Shown here: positions 42,331 through 50,824 of the stretch, in pieces | Numbering within the stretch: position 1 is the first letter of the stretch | How the letters are laid out: each line of letters opens with the position of its first letter | NCBI GenBank assembly: GCA_964348665.1 | Contig: CAYGDP010000008.1 | Coordinates: 62,001 to 126,000 of the forward strand | Direction of reading: 5' to 3' | From: CAYGDP01 sp964348665 | GTDB lineage: Bacteria; Verrucomicrobiota; Verrucomicrobiia; Palsa-1439; CAYGDP01 | DNA: 64,000 bases | Program-made: the position numbers and the translations under genes | The notes under the pieces: generated by a model | Database searches by the model: none | Seen by the model: only the letters and a program-made list of their open reading frames with translations | What the model was told of the DNA's origin: nothing

Positions 42331-44469
42331 TCACTCTTTCGCTTTGTTCTTGCGAAGTAGCTCGACGATGTTGGTTCGGCCTTCTTCGAGCGCATACGAA
42401 AGTGGGGTCCTGCCTTCAGCATCTTTGATGTTTGGGTCTGCCTTGTGTTGTAGCAAAAGGTCGATGATCTGTGGTGAACCGTGAAGCGCCGCTTCGTGCA
42501 AGGCGGTACGCTGTTTGTCACCGCAACGGATATTCGGATCGGGTTTGGCCTCCAGCAACCGTTTCGCAATTCGTATTCTCCCGTAGTAGGATACCTCCCG
42601 AAACAGGGCTGTAAAGCCGTCCTTATCCAAAGCGTTTGGATTGGCGATCAAGTCATCCAGAATTCCGTACCACCATGCGCTTTCGTAAATGATCTTGAGT
42701 ATCTCCAAATTATGTACCGCGTTTGCATCCAAGGGATGCGCTTTAATATACTCTTTACGTTTTTCAGAGCGTTCTTTTTGTTTGTTGAGAATCAGATCAT
42801 CCCACGACCCGGCCCCAGCAAATATTTCTCGGCCCGATTTGCCTTCCGCGCCGTATTTTCGCAAAAGCTCGATCACCTCCGGATTCGTCGAGTATTGAAG
42901 AGGGCTGTTGCCTTGATTGTCTTTGGCATTCAGGTCAGCATCGTAGGCAACGATCATTCGCACAATTTTCGGATGACAACAGGCCGAAGCATAGTGTAAT
43001 GCGGTTCTCTCGTAGCGATCCTTCGTATGAACATTCGCGCCTTTAGCCAAAAGTAATCTCACAATCTCATCTGCACCTCGTTTAGCGGCGATATGCAGCG
43101 CGGTCATGCCATCTTTGTCCTTAGCCTTAACGTCCGCGCCATGCGCCAAAAGTGACTCCACTTGCTTTATCCTGCCAGGGCCTCGAGCAGCCGCCAGCAG
43201 AGGGGTTACGCCGTTCTGGCCTGCGGCATTGACGTCTGCTCCTTTCTCGGCAAGGAACGTCAACAAATTCCAGTCGTAGCTGTCCAAAGCCAACAGTAAC
43301 GGTGTCCTTCCTGTCGAGTCTTGAGAAGAAAAATCAGGCTTTTCCGCGAGGAGCAAGGAAAGAAGCTCCTCATTGCGGCGAATAAAGTCTTCGTACGCGG
43401 GTGATGTATTCTTGCTGCCAGCAAGTTCGATTTTCTCACGGTCTCGCGCGCCAATCGCTTTGTGAAGAGCTGTGCGTCCGTGCCTCGGCTTGGCATTGAT
43501 ATCCGCTTTGTAGGCGACGAGTAATTTGGCCATCGGAACGTCATGTAATCTCGCGGCGATCAGTATGGGAGTCATGCCAATGTTGTCCTTCGCATTCACC
43601 TGTTCGGGATGTTCGCGAAGCAGTCCTTCCGCTTCCTCGGTATTGCCGAGATAGACAGCACGCAGTAACTTTGCGGCGTCGCCCGTCGCGCCGACGTCAG
43701 CGCCGTGAGAGAAAAGGAACTCGACCATTTCTCTATCCCTTGCCGCTTGAAGTGTCGTGTAGCCATTATTGTTCCGCGCGCTGACATCGGCTTTGTTTTC
43801 GAGCAAGAGCTTGGCAAACCGAATGGTCGAGCGCCACGTGTTGGTAAAATGAAGCGGCGCATCTCCATCGTAATCCTTGATGTTGACATCCGCCCCGCTT
43901 TTGATGAGCAGCTCGGCAAAAGGAAGATTCCCCATCCACACGGACGTGTGTAGCGGGGTTTGACCATTCTTGTATTCTCGAACATTGAGATCAGGCCTGT
44001 GGGTGAGAATTAATTTAAGGATTTCATGGTTGTGGTCCCAACTCCCTTGTTGAGCCAACCAGTGCAAGGCAGTTTTGCCATCCGCTTCATTGGCGGCGTG
44101 AACGTTCGCACCTCGTTCGATAAAGAATGCACTAAAATCCAACATCATGTTGATGTCCTGAAGCACATACAGAAACGGCGTGTTGCCTTGCCAGTCCCTC
44201 GCCTCGATATTCGCCTTGTTCGCGAGGAGTAGCTCAATGATCTCCTTTCCGATTTCTGAATTCCCGCACCATGTCGCGTAGAAGATCGGCGTGTCGCCGT
44301 TCGCATCCTCCGCGTTAGCCAGTGCGGGATTCGCAGCTAGAAGCTTCTTAACCTCGGAGATATTGCGGCTGCGGATCGCTTCGTGAATTTCTCCTGCAAG
44401 CGCAGATGCAACGCTGTTCAACATAAAGCAAATCGCGGCCGAAAGCGATGTGAGTCTCCTAGTCTTCAT
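42331..44469 (-). CDS. Secreted ankyrin-repeat protein
   Basis: 712 residues. An N-terminal signal peptide (LTSLSAAICFMLNSVASALA) is followed by ankyrin repeats across almost the whole chain (GDTPIFYATWCGN, GKTALHWLAQQG, GQTPLHTSVWMGN, GMTALHIAAKRG, ERTALHYASACC, QRTALHEAALHG, GRTPLSYALEEG and others, roughly sixteen units). It ends in a basic tail. Secretion of such a long ankyrin array is notable: it may bind partners in the periplasm or outside the cell. Its start abuts the nadA stop directly (44470), so both may be on one transcript. A specific target cannot be inferred. Confidence 0.85.
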   Translation of the reverse strand: MKTRRLTSLSAAICFMLNSVASALAGEIHEAIRSRNISEVKKLLAANPALANAEDANGDTPIFYATWCGNSEIGKEIIELLLANKANIEARDWQGNTPFLYVLQDINMMLDFSAFFIERGANVHAANEADGKTALHWLAQQGSWDHNHEILKLILTHRPDLNVREYKNGQTPLHTSVWMGNLPFAELLIKSGADVNIKDYDGDAPLHFTNTWRSTIRFAKLLLENKADVSARNNNGYTTLQAARDREMVEFLFSHGADVGATGDAAKLLRAVYLGNTEEAEGLLREHPEQVNAKDNIGMTPILIAARLHDVPMAKLLVAYKADINAKPRHGRTALHKAIGARDREKIELAGSKNTSPAYEDFIRRNEELLSLLLAEKPDFSSQDSTGRTPLLLALDSYDWNLLTFLAEKGADVNAAGQNGVTPLLAAARGPGRIKQVESLLAHGADVKAKDKDGMTALHIAAKRGADEIVRLLLAKGANVHTKDRYERTALHYASACCHPKIVRMIVAYDADLNAKDNQGNSPLQYSTNPEVIELLRKYGAEGKSGREIFAGAGSWDDLILNKQKERSEKRKEYIKAHPLDANAVHNLEILKIIYESAWWYGILDDLIANPNALDKDGFTALFREVSYYGRIRIAKRLLEAKPDPNIRCGDKQRTALHEAALHGSPQIIDLLLQHKADPNIKDAEGRTPLSYALEEGRTNIVELLRKNKAKE

Positions 44470-45447
44470 TTACGACAATTCCAACATCCTCGCGACCGCA
44501 CGATGCGCTTTTTGCCGCATTGGTTCGTCCAGAGTGATCTCGGGCTGCAAATCATCGAGGCAATCACGGAGTTTGCCGAGAGTATTCATTTTCATATACT
44601 TGCAGTCATTGCACGCGCAGGAATCGGTCGGCGCAGGGATAAATTCCTTGTCAGGACATTCCTTCTTGAGCCGATGGAGAATGCCGCTCTCGGTGGCGAT
44701 GATGATCGCCTTGGCAGGACTATTCTTACAATAGGTCACCATTTTTTCCGTCGAGCAGACTTCGTCGGCAAGCATTCGCACGGCGGCGATACATTCCGGG
44801 TGCGCGACAATCGGCGCATCGGGATGCTGGCGTTTGATGCGCAGGATGGAATCGTGAGTGAACTGGATGTGAGCGTAACACGCGCCCGGCCAGAGTCGCA
44901 TCGTTCGACCGGTGCGCTGGCTGACCCATTGTCCGAGATGTTGGTCGGGACAGAAAAGAATCTCGCGGTCGCGCGGCGCGGCAGCAACGATTTTGTCGGC
45001 GTTGCCTGACGTGCAGATCACATCGCTCTGCGCCTTCACGGCGGCGGAGCAATTGATATAGCTGACGACATAAAGGCCGGGGTTTTCTTTCAGATACGCC
45101 GCCAGTTTTTCCGGCGGACAAGCATCCACCAGCGAACAGCCCGCGTCCTTGTCGGGTAGGACGACTTTTTTGGCGGGGTTGAGAATTTTTGCCGTCTCGG
45201 CCATGAAGGCGACACCGCAGAACGCGATGACATCCGCATTGGTTTTGGCGGCTTGTTGCGAGAGACCGAGGGAGTCACCCACGTAATCGGCGACGTCCTG
45301 GATTTCCGGGACTTGGTAGTTATGGGCGAGAATAACGGCGTTGCGTTTGCGTTTCAGCTCGAGCACTTCGCGTTGGAGGCGCGCGGTGATGCCGCCCGCG
45401 GGAGGGCGGGTCTGCGGTAGCGCTTCGAGTTGTGCTGTGGCTGTCAT
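44470..45447 (-). CDS. nadA: Quinolinate synthase
   Basis: 325 residues from ATG 45447; a GTG at 45465 is less likely. It condenses iminoaspartate with dihydroxyacetone phosphate to quinolinate in NAD synthesis. Family motifs: VILAHNYQVPEIQDVADYVG, VVLPDKDAGCSLVDACP, VVSYINCSAAVKAQSDVICT, ILFCPDQHLGQWV, AHPEC and TDSCACNDCKYMKMN. The cysteines that hold the [4Fe-4S] cluster are present (in DAGCS, HPEC and CKYM segments). It is divergent from the kinase gene at 45543. NadB and NadC are not in the window. Confidence 0.95.
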   Translation of the reverse strand: MTATAQLEALPQTRPPAGGITARLQREVLELKRKRNAVILAHNYQVPEIQDVADYVGDSLGLSQQAAKTNADVIAFCGVAFMAETAKILNPAKKVVLPDKDAGCSLVDACPPEKLAAYLKENPGLYVVSYINCSAAVKAQSDVICTSGNADKIVAAAPRDREILFCPDQHLGQWVSQRTGRTMRLWPGACYAHIQFTHDSILRIKRQHPDAPIVAHPECIAAVRMLADEVCSTEKMVTYCKNSPAKAIIIATESGILHRLKKECPDKEFIPAPTDSCACNDCKYMKMNTLGKLRDCLDDLQPEITLDEPMRQKAHRAVARMLELS

Positions 45448-45542
45448 GCTTGTGAAATCTGTCACAAAGTAAGCTTTGGCAGAAGCAATGTCAACGGGCG
45501 GAAGCCTTTGACGTCGCCGCTTGGCTATGGCAGAGTGGGATT

Positions 45543-47183
45543 GTGAGCGATATGCCTAAAACTAGGCTCGGAGGTTTCGAGCTGGATAAACCAATCGGCA
45601 AGGGCGGCATGGGCGCCGTGATGCGAGCGCGGCAGGTGGAATTGGATCGCTGGGTGGCGCTGAAAATACTCCCGAGCGATCTGGCCAAGAAGTCGGATTA
45701 TGTCGCACGGTTTCGCGCCGAAGCGCGTGCGGTGGCACGACTCGATCATCCGAACATTGTCCGCGTGCTCGAGGCGGGCGAGGCCGACGGCCGATATTTC
45801 TTCGCAATGGAACTCATCGAGGGTCAGTCCTGCGCGCAACGATTGAAAGTAATCGGGCCGTTCAGTGAGCGGGACGCCATCGGCATCGGGATGTGCGTTG
45901 CCGCGGCTCTCTCCTATGGCTGGAACGAGGCGCAGCTCATTCACCGTGATATCAAGCCCGACAACATTCTCATTCGCGGCCGCGACGGCGAAGTGAAGGT
46001 GGCCGATCTCGGCCTCGCAAAAAGCGTCACCGAAGTCGCGGGTGGCACATCGTTGACCACGCCTGGCATGGTGGTCGGCACTCTGCACTACATCAGCCCC
46101 GAACAAGCGCAAGGAAAAGCCGACGTGGATTTTCGCAGCGACATCTACTCGCTGGGCGCCACGCTGTATCATTTGCTCGCGGGACGTCCGCCGTTTCAGG
46201 GTGATGAGGGCGTGGGATTGATGGTCAAACACATCACCGAACCCTTTCCGCCGCTGCTACAGCATCGGTCGGACGTGAGCGATTATCTTTGCTCGGTACT
46301 CGACCGGATGACCGCGAAAGACCGCAACGAGCGCTACAGTAGTTGGGAAACCGTGTTGCACGATCTTCACGCCGTCCTCGAAGGCAAGCCGCCGCCTAGC
46401 CTGGACAAACCGAATTGGGCGACGATGGATTCCACCCTGACGGCTCGCGTACCCGAGCAGATGCCGCGTGTTGCATCCGAAAGCGAATCCAAATCCTCTT
46501 TCCTGTGGGTCGTTGGCATCGGGGTGTTGCTGGCGGTGACGATCGGCTGGATGTTTTTTGGCAACAATACAAAACCGATTCCAACTCCCACGTCCAACTC
46601 GCCAAGCGGGCCGACGATTGATTTAAGCACAATCCCGCCAACGGCCAATGTCTCAAAGTTTGACCCGGACAGTCTCCAGTGGCAGGCTGAACTTAATCAG
46701 GGAGCCGCCGTGCCATTATTCAACGGCCAAAATTTACTCGGCTGGCAAAACGGCAAGGGCTGGCAGATCAAAGACGGAATGCTAGTTGTCGAGACCACCG
46801 TGCAACGCGAGCTGGAGCGAGACTTGCCGTTGGATGACTTCGAGTTAAGCTGGCAAATGCGGCTCGGCGATAAAACTCGCGCGACCGTGGATTTTCGCAG
46901 CGCCGCCGGTCATCTCTACACGCTGATGGTCGAGAGCGGAGACCAATTCAAGCTGCAGAAATTTGAAGGCGACACAAAACAGCTAGCCGGTCCCGCGAAA
47001 CTCAAGCGCGACTGGCATTCCGTTCGGCTCGTGGCAAAAGGATCCGCTTTTGCAATCGAATGTGATGGCACGCCTCTGTTCAGCCTGACCGGCGCGCCCC
47101 TGTTTGGGCGACATCTCAACTTCACGGTTGTCGAAGGTCGCGCCGAATTCAAGGACATCACCCTGCGCAAACTCGCCCCGTGA
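45543..47183 (+). CDS. Membrane Ser/Thr kinase fused to a DUF1080-like domain
   Basis: 546 residues from GTG 45543; ATG 45552 is an alternative. A Hanks-type kinase covers about residues 10-275: glycine loop IGKGGMGAV, Lys41 in VALKIL, Glu60, HRDIKPDN (Asp136) and VADLGLAK (Asp155, DLG in place of DFG), then GTLHYISPEQ. A single transmembrane helix (322-342, WVVGIGVLLAVTIGWMFFG) leads to an external C-terminal domain of DUF1080/3-keto-disaccharide-hydrolase-like fold (LFNGQNLLGWQN..., GHLYTLMVESGD, LNFTVVEGRAEFKDI). The outer domain may sense glycans. The stop overlaps the rlmN start (GTGA). Confidence 0.88.
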   Translation: MSDMPKTRLGGFELDKPIGKGGMGAVMRARQVELDRWVALKILPSDLAKKSDYVARFRAEARAVARLDHPNIVRVLEAGEADGRYFFAMELIEGQSCAQRLKVIGPFSERDAIGIGMCVAAALSYGWNEAQLIHRDIKPDNILIRGRDGEVKVADLGLAKSVTEVAGGTSLTTPGMVVGTLHYISPEQAQGKADVDFRSDIYSLGATLYHLLAGRPPFQGDEGVGLMVKHITEPFPPLLQHRSDVSDYLCSVLDRMTAKDRNERYSSWETVLHDLHAVLEGKPPPSLDKPNWATMDSTLTARVPEQMPRVASESESKSSFLWVVGIGVLLAVTIGWMFFGNNTKPIPTPTSNSPSGPTIDLSTIPPTANVSKFDPDSLQWQAELNQGAAVPLFNGQNLLGWQNGKGWQIKDGMLVVETTVQRELERDLPLDDFELSWQMRLGDKTRATVDFRSAAGHLYTLMVESGDQFKLQKFEGDTKQLAGPAKLKRDWHSVRLVAKGSAFAIECDGTPLFSLTGAPLFGRHLNFTVVEGRAEFKDITLRKLAP

Positions 47184-48382
47184 AAACGGAGCTCAAATCT
47201 CTCACGCGCGATGAGCTGGCCGTCGAACTAGCCAAGCTCGGCGCGCCTGCCTACCGCGCCGACCAAATCCTCACGTGGACGCACAAGCATGGCGTCGAAT
47301 CCTTCGACGCAATGAAAAATCTTCCCGCGCCACTCCGCACCCAGCTTGCGGACCAGTTTGAGATGAATTCCGTCCGCGAACTTCGCGAGCAACATTCCAC
47401 GGATACGACGGAAAAGTTCCTCTTCGCCCTGCACGATCACTCGCTCATCGAAACGGTGTTGATTCCCGCTACTCCCGGTCTTTGTACGCAAGCCGATCGT
47501 CACACCGTTTGCATCAGCACACAAGTTGGGTGCGCGTTCGGCTGCAAATTTTGCGCCAGCGGATTGGAAGGGGTAAAGCGCGATCTCACCGCAGGCGAGA
47601 TTGTGGATCAAGTGGTGGCCGTGCAGCGGTGGCTGCACGGAAACTCCAAACTCCAAACTCCAAACTCCAAGGAAACTCCAAGTACCAAATCCCAAGACTC
47701 CAGTCTGTCGTCCCGTTTCAACGCTTCAACGTTTCAACGAGTAACGAACATTGTAGTCATGGGCATGGGCGAACCGCTGGCCAACTACAACAATCTCATG
47801 CGCGCCCTCCGTATCCTCAACGCTCCATGGGGCATGGGGATCGGCGCGCGCAAAATCACCGTTTCCACGGTCGGTCTCGTCCCGCGAATCAAAGAACTCG
47901 CCGACGATCCGCTGCAAATCCGATTGGCGATTTCGCTTCACGCCCCGACCGATGACGTCCGCGACCGCATCATGCCCGTCAACAATAAATGGCCGCTCAA
48001 GGAGCTTCTCGCCGCCTGCGAATACTACGCGAAAACCAAAGGACGAATGCTTACCTTCGAATACATTTTGATGGAGGGCGTCAACGACTCTCTTGATCTG
48101 GCCGAGAAACTGGCGATCATCACCAAACGAGTTCACGCGAAAGTAAACTTAATTCCCTACAACACCGTGGATGGACTACCGTGGAAGCGTCCAAGCGAGG
48201 AGCGTTGCGTCGCATTTGCGAAAAAGCTCAAGTCGCTTGGCGTCACGGCCACGCTCCGCCACGAAAAAGGCCACGACATCGCCGCCGCCTGCGGCCAGTT
48301 GCGGTTGAAGAGGGAGGGTTTTAACCGCGAATCGACGCGAATCGACGCAAAAACTTTTTTACGTGAGTCCATCAGCGGTTAA
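47180..48382 (+). CDS. rlmN: Dual-specificity RNA methyltransferase RlmN, repeat-invaded
   Basis: 400 residues from GTG 47180 (overlaps the kinase stop). Radical-SAM enzyme that methylates C2 of A2503 in 23S rRNA and A37 in tRNAs. The cluster cysteines are C118, C122 and C125 (GCAFGCKFC), VVMGMGEPL follows, and the resolving Cys is in AAACGQLRLKREG. Two oddities: residues about 155-187 are an in-frame insertion made of dispersed repeats (NSKLQTPNSKETP... and FNASTFQR) between a helix and the MGMGEPL strand. The final about 19 residues (NRESTRIDAKTFL...) come from another repeat. Active-site residues remain intact, so the enzyme may still work. Confidence 0.92.
   Translation: MKTELKSLTRDELAVELAKLGAPAYRADQILTWTHKHGVESFDAMKNLPAPLRTQLADQFEMNSVRELREQHSTDTTEKFLFALHDHSLIETVLIPATPGLCTQADRHTVCISTQVGCAFGCKFCASGLEGVKRDLTAGEIVDQVVAVQRWLHGNSKLQTPNSKETPSTKSQDSSLSSRFNASTFQRVTNIVVMGMGEPLANYNNLMRALRILNAPWGMGIGARKITVSTVGLVPRIKELADDPLQIRLAISLHAPTDDVRDRIMPVNNKWPLKELLAACEYYAKTKGRMLTFEYILMEGVNDSLDLAEKLAIITKRVHAKVNLIPYNTVDGLPWKRPSEERCVAFAKKLKSLGVTATLRHEKGHDIAAACGQLRLKREGFNRESTRIDAKTFLRESISG
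47641..47739 (-). repeat. Composite dispersed repeat inside rlmN (families I and II)
   Basis: Bases 47641-47700 are CTCCAAA near-repeats (AACTCCAAACTCCAAACTCC and onward to AAATCCCAAGACTCC), the reverse complement of the tract at 17176. Bases 47713-47739 are CGTTTCAACGCTTCAACG-type repeats. Total length keeps the rlmN frame open and adds about 33 codons. Confidence 0.8.
48318..48366 (+). repeat. AACCGCGAATCGACGCGAAT repeat at the rlmN 3' end (family III)
   Basis: TTTTAACCGCGAATCGACG, repeated as CGCGAATCGACGC, then AAAAACTTTTTTACG. It encodes the last residues of RlmN and so has changed the C-terminus. Same word family as 6434, 11546 and 49160. Confidence 0.65.
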
Positions 48383-48952
48383 TTATCTCTTAGGCGGCCA
48401 TGTTTTCTGAAGGCACTCGTCCGACCGACCATCGAACTCCTTGAGATGATAGCCCGTCTTGAAATTCCCGAGATTCTTATCGAACACCCGCATGGACAAC
48501 ACGATCTTGCCCGAGCAGAAATGAAAGGTGGAGTAATACCATTTCCCATCCGACGCACGTCCGATGAAAATGTCGTGGATGCGGTTGTCCGTTTTGCTAC
48601 ACGAACTTGAACAGACGATCCAATCACCATTTTTCAAGAGGATCAAGTGGTCGGAATACCAACTGCCAAATTCTTCGGCGGGTTGGTCAGATTGTTTTTT
48701 TAGAGTCGCGATCTCGCTTTCGAGCCACTTTGAATCATTGCTTAGCCGATTGATCTCGGCGATGGCTTTCTCTTTCCACTCCTTCCGCGGCGCGGCGTAT
48801 AAGCGAGCGTGTTCCGACCTCCTCAAATTAATCTGGCCGAACAAAACCAGAATGCCTAGCAAGCAAGTGATCGGTAAAAGCCCAATTGCCAGGCGCTTTT
48901 TCCACGACCACGGATGTTTTGGATGGGGCTCATTCGGTTCGGTGGTCGACAC
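48383..48952 (-). CDS. Single-pass membrane protein of unknown function
   Basis: 189 residues. A short cytoplasmic N-terminus is followed by one transmembrane helix (about 20-40, LAIGLLPITCLLGILVLFG), a helical stretch that may be a coiled coil (about 45-90, EIATLKKQS) and a beta-rich C-terminal domain with paired Cys (VCSSSCSK, FHFCSGK). I recognise no family. It is convergent with rlmN. Base composition looks more AT-rich than its neighbours. Confidence 0.6.
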   Translation of the reverse strand: MSTTEPNEPHPKHPWSWKKRLAIGLLPITCLLGILVLFGQINLRRSEHARLYAAPRKEWKEKAIAEINRLSNDSKWLESEIATLKKQSDQPAEEFGSWYSDHLILLKNGDWIVCSSSCSKTDNRIHDIFIGRASDGKWYYSTFHFCSGKIVLSMRVFDKNLGNFKTGYHLKEFDGRSDECLQKTWPPKR

Positions 48953-49263
48953 GAAGGAATCATCGCTGCAACCCTATGATAAGTCAATTGTCAGGCTTAG
49001 CCGAAGTACGACGCGTTAATGTTGGCCGATACGCTTGGAGTGCTGGAACACATAGAACTTGTCGAGGCTTGCTCCCGCTCTCGTCGCAATGTAATTCCTG
49101 CGCGGAGCAAGCTCCGCGTTCTCAAAGCGGCAGCGAGCTGCCGCATTCCAAATTCAGTACGAAAATTCGTGTGTATTCGTGTGTCCTCCAAACATCGTGG
49201 CGGATAAATATTCGTGGTTATTAAATACTGGCCGCGCTCGCCGCGCGCGGCTACAATGCACCC
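48953..49263. repeat. 311-bp intergenic region with REP-like hairpins and family III repeat
   Basis: No gene. Two perfect dyads lie close together: CGCGGAGC-AA-GCTCCGCG (49101-49118) and GCGGCAGC-GA-GCTGCCGC (49127-49144), each with an 8-bp stem. After these, 49160-49235 has ATTCGTGTGTATTCGTGTG and ATATTCGTGGTTATTAAAT words of family III. This is a compact cluster of dispersed repeats just upstream of the dUTPase-like gene; the hairpins could also act as terminators or RNA-processing sites. Confidence 0.65.
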
Positions 49264-49644
49264 ATGAAGAAAGCCGACAAGCTCGATCAAATCTTTCGGA
49301 TGCAAGCGGCGCTCAACCGCCGGATCGGCGTGGACACGCGCGGGATGACGCCGCGCGACCAGCAGAAGTGGACGCTGAACTATTGCCGCGCGATGTCGCA
49401 GGAACTTGCCGAGCTGACCGACAGCGTGCCCTGGAAATGGTGGGCGCGCTACCAAAAGTTCGACAAACAAAACGCCCGTGTCGAAGTCGTTGACCTCTTT
49501 CACTTTCTCGTCTCTCTGGCGCAAACACTGGGGATGACGCCCGACGATGTTTTCGATGCCTACGTCAAGAAGCGAAAAGTGAATCTTGCCCGCCAGCAAT
49601 CAGGTTATAGGAAGAAGGATCATGCGGATAGCAGACACATCTGA
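49264..49644 (+). CDS. Dimeric dUTPase-like / all-alpha NTP pyrophosphatase
   Basis: 126 residues. The order KLDQIFRMQAALNRRIG, QELAELTDSVPWKWW, QNARVEVVDLFHFLVSLAQT matches the helical dimeric dUTPase/dCTPase family (dUTPase_2), with the E-x-x-E metal-binding helix in SQELAEL and E-x-x-D in VEVVDL. It hydrolyses dUTP or related dNTPs to the monophosphate. Shorter than phage dimeric dUTPases, as is usual for bacterial members. The start ATG 49264 is close behind an intergenic repeat cluster. Confidence 0.82.
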   Translation: MKKADKLDQIFRMQAALNRRIGVDTRGMTPRDQQKWTLNYCRAMSQELAELTDSVPWKWWARYQKFDKQNARVEVVDLFHFLVSLAQTLGMTPDDVFDAYVKKRKVNLARQQSGYRKKDHADSRHI

Positions 49645-49694
49645 AAGCCTCGAATTTCAGCCCGGCTGGTTCCGGCGTCGTTTGCGGCGGGTGG

Positions 49695-50066
49695 TTATCT
49701 CAGCGCATTGCGGAGGTTTTTTTCGAGCAGACCAATCAGTTCTTGATCCTCTAACATCGGCGAGGTGAGATGGTAGGTAACCCCGGGGTGTTTTTTTAGG
49801 GCGCCTTCAAAAATGGCGGGGATATCCTCGGTCAGGTGACGTCCGGGGACGAGGAAGAGGGCGTAGCCATAAATGTGATTGCAACCGCGGGCGACGAGTT
49901 TTTCGATGGCGGCGGGGATGGTTAGGTCCGACAATTCCATGAAGGCCGGCTCGATCAGATCGGTGCCGAGCCGGCGTTGCAATTCGGCGACGACGCGAAC
50001 TTCGGCGTCATTGGCAATCTGGAGTTTGGAACCGTGGGTAAAGACGACGATACCGGTTTTTTTCAT
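49695..50066 (-). CDS. CbiX/SirB-like small chelatase
   Basis: 123 residues, the size of a single-domain (short) CbiX. IVVFTHGSK carries the catalytic His near the N-terminus; EPAFMELSDLTIPAAIEKLV and YALFLVPGRHLTEDIP hold the second His region. Such enzymes insert Co or Fe into sirohydrochlorin, or serve as a ferrochelatase-type enzyme. It is divergent from hemQ across only 41 bp, which suggests that it may work in haem synthesis here. Metal and substrate are inferred from context alone. Confidence 0.8.
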   Translation of the reverse strand: MKKTGIVVFTHGSKLQIANDAEVRVVAELQRRLGTDLIEPAFMELSDLTIPAAIEKLVARGCNHIYGYALFLVPGRHLTEDIPAIFEGALKKHPGVTYHLTSPMLEDQELIGLLEKNLRNALR

Positions 50067-50107
50067 TTTGCTTTGGCGTGAACTAGTGTAGCGTGTGCGA
50101 CCGATTT

Positions 50108-50812
50108 ATGGAAGCTCCGAAACTGCCGAGACAATTCGTCAACTTCGCATTTTACAAAGCCGACTCGGCGTGGCGGCGATTGACCGCCGCGCAACGCGAG
50201 CGTGGACGGAAAGAATTCGCGTCGGTGGTGGATGATTTTCGTGATGAGATGATCCTGCTGGCGTATTCGACGGTGGGGCTGCGCGGCGACTGTGATTTTC
50301 TCTTATGGCGCATCACCGAGCGATTGGAGGCGTTGCAAGAGCAGAGTGCGGCGTTGGCGCTGACGGGATTGGGCAAGTGGCTGACAACGCCCTATTCGTA
50401 TTTCGCGATGACCAAACGCTCGATGTACATCCGTGGGCACGAGCACGTGGATGGCCAACCAGTAGAATCACGGGAGCGGATTGTCCCGGGCCAAAAAAAA
50501 TACAACTTCATCTATCCGTTTGTGAAGACGCACGACTGGTATCAACTGCCGATGGACCAGCGGCAAGCGATGATGAACGAACATTTTAAGGTCGGTCATA
50601 AGTATCCGACGGTGAAAGTCAACACGACCTATTCCTTTGGGTTGGACGATCAAGAATTTGTGTTGGCGTTTGAAACCGATTCGCCGGCCGATTTTCTGGA
50701 TCTCGTAATGGAACTGCGCGAATCGAAGGCGCGACCATTCACAGAACGCGACACGCCCATTTTCACCTGCGTGCGCGGGGAACTGACCGAAGTGCTTGGC
50801 AAACTGGGATGA
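50108..50812 (+). CDS. hemQ: Coproheme decarboxylase (chlorite dismutase family)
   Basis: 234 residues from ATG 50108; an upstream GTG at 50093 is possible. Motifs: FVNFAFYKADSAWRRL at the start, LLAYSTVGLRGDCDFLLWRI, KKYNFIYPFVKTHDWYQLP and GHKYPTVKVNTTYSFGLDDQEFV (with the haem-ligand His in the HF/GHKY region) are typical of HemQ rather than chlorite-dissimilating Cld. HemQ removes two propionates from Fe-coproporphyrin to give haem b in the coproporphyrin-dependent pathway. The neighbouring CbiX-like gene could supply a chelatase. Confidence 0.85.
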   Translation: MEAPKLPRQFVNFAFYKADSAWRRLTAAQRERGRKEFASVVDDFRDEMILLAYSTVGLRGDCDFLLWRITERLEALQEQSAALALTGLGKWLTTPYSYFAMTKRSMYIRGHEHVDGQPVESRERIVPGQKKYNFIYPFVKTHDWYQLPMDQRQAMMNEHFKVGHKYPTVKVNTTYSFGLDDQEFVLAFETDSPADFLDLVMELRESKARPFTERDTPIFTCVRGELTEVLGKLG

Positions 50813-50824
50813 GCGGAATACGTC

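Noticed and set aside
47641..47700. CRISPR-like array in the CTCCAAA tract
   Set aside because: Seven-base near-repeats without spacers, inside a coding frame; no cas genes.
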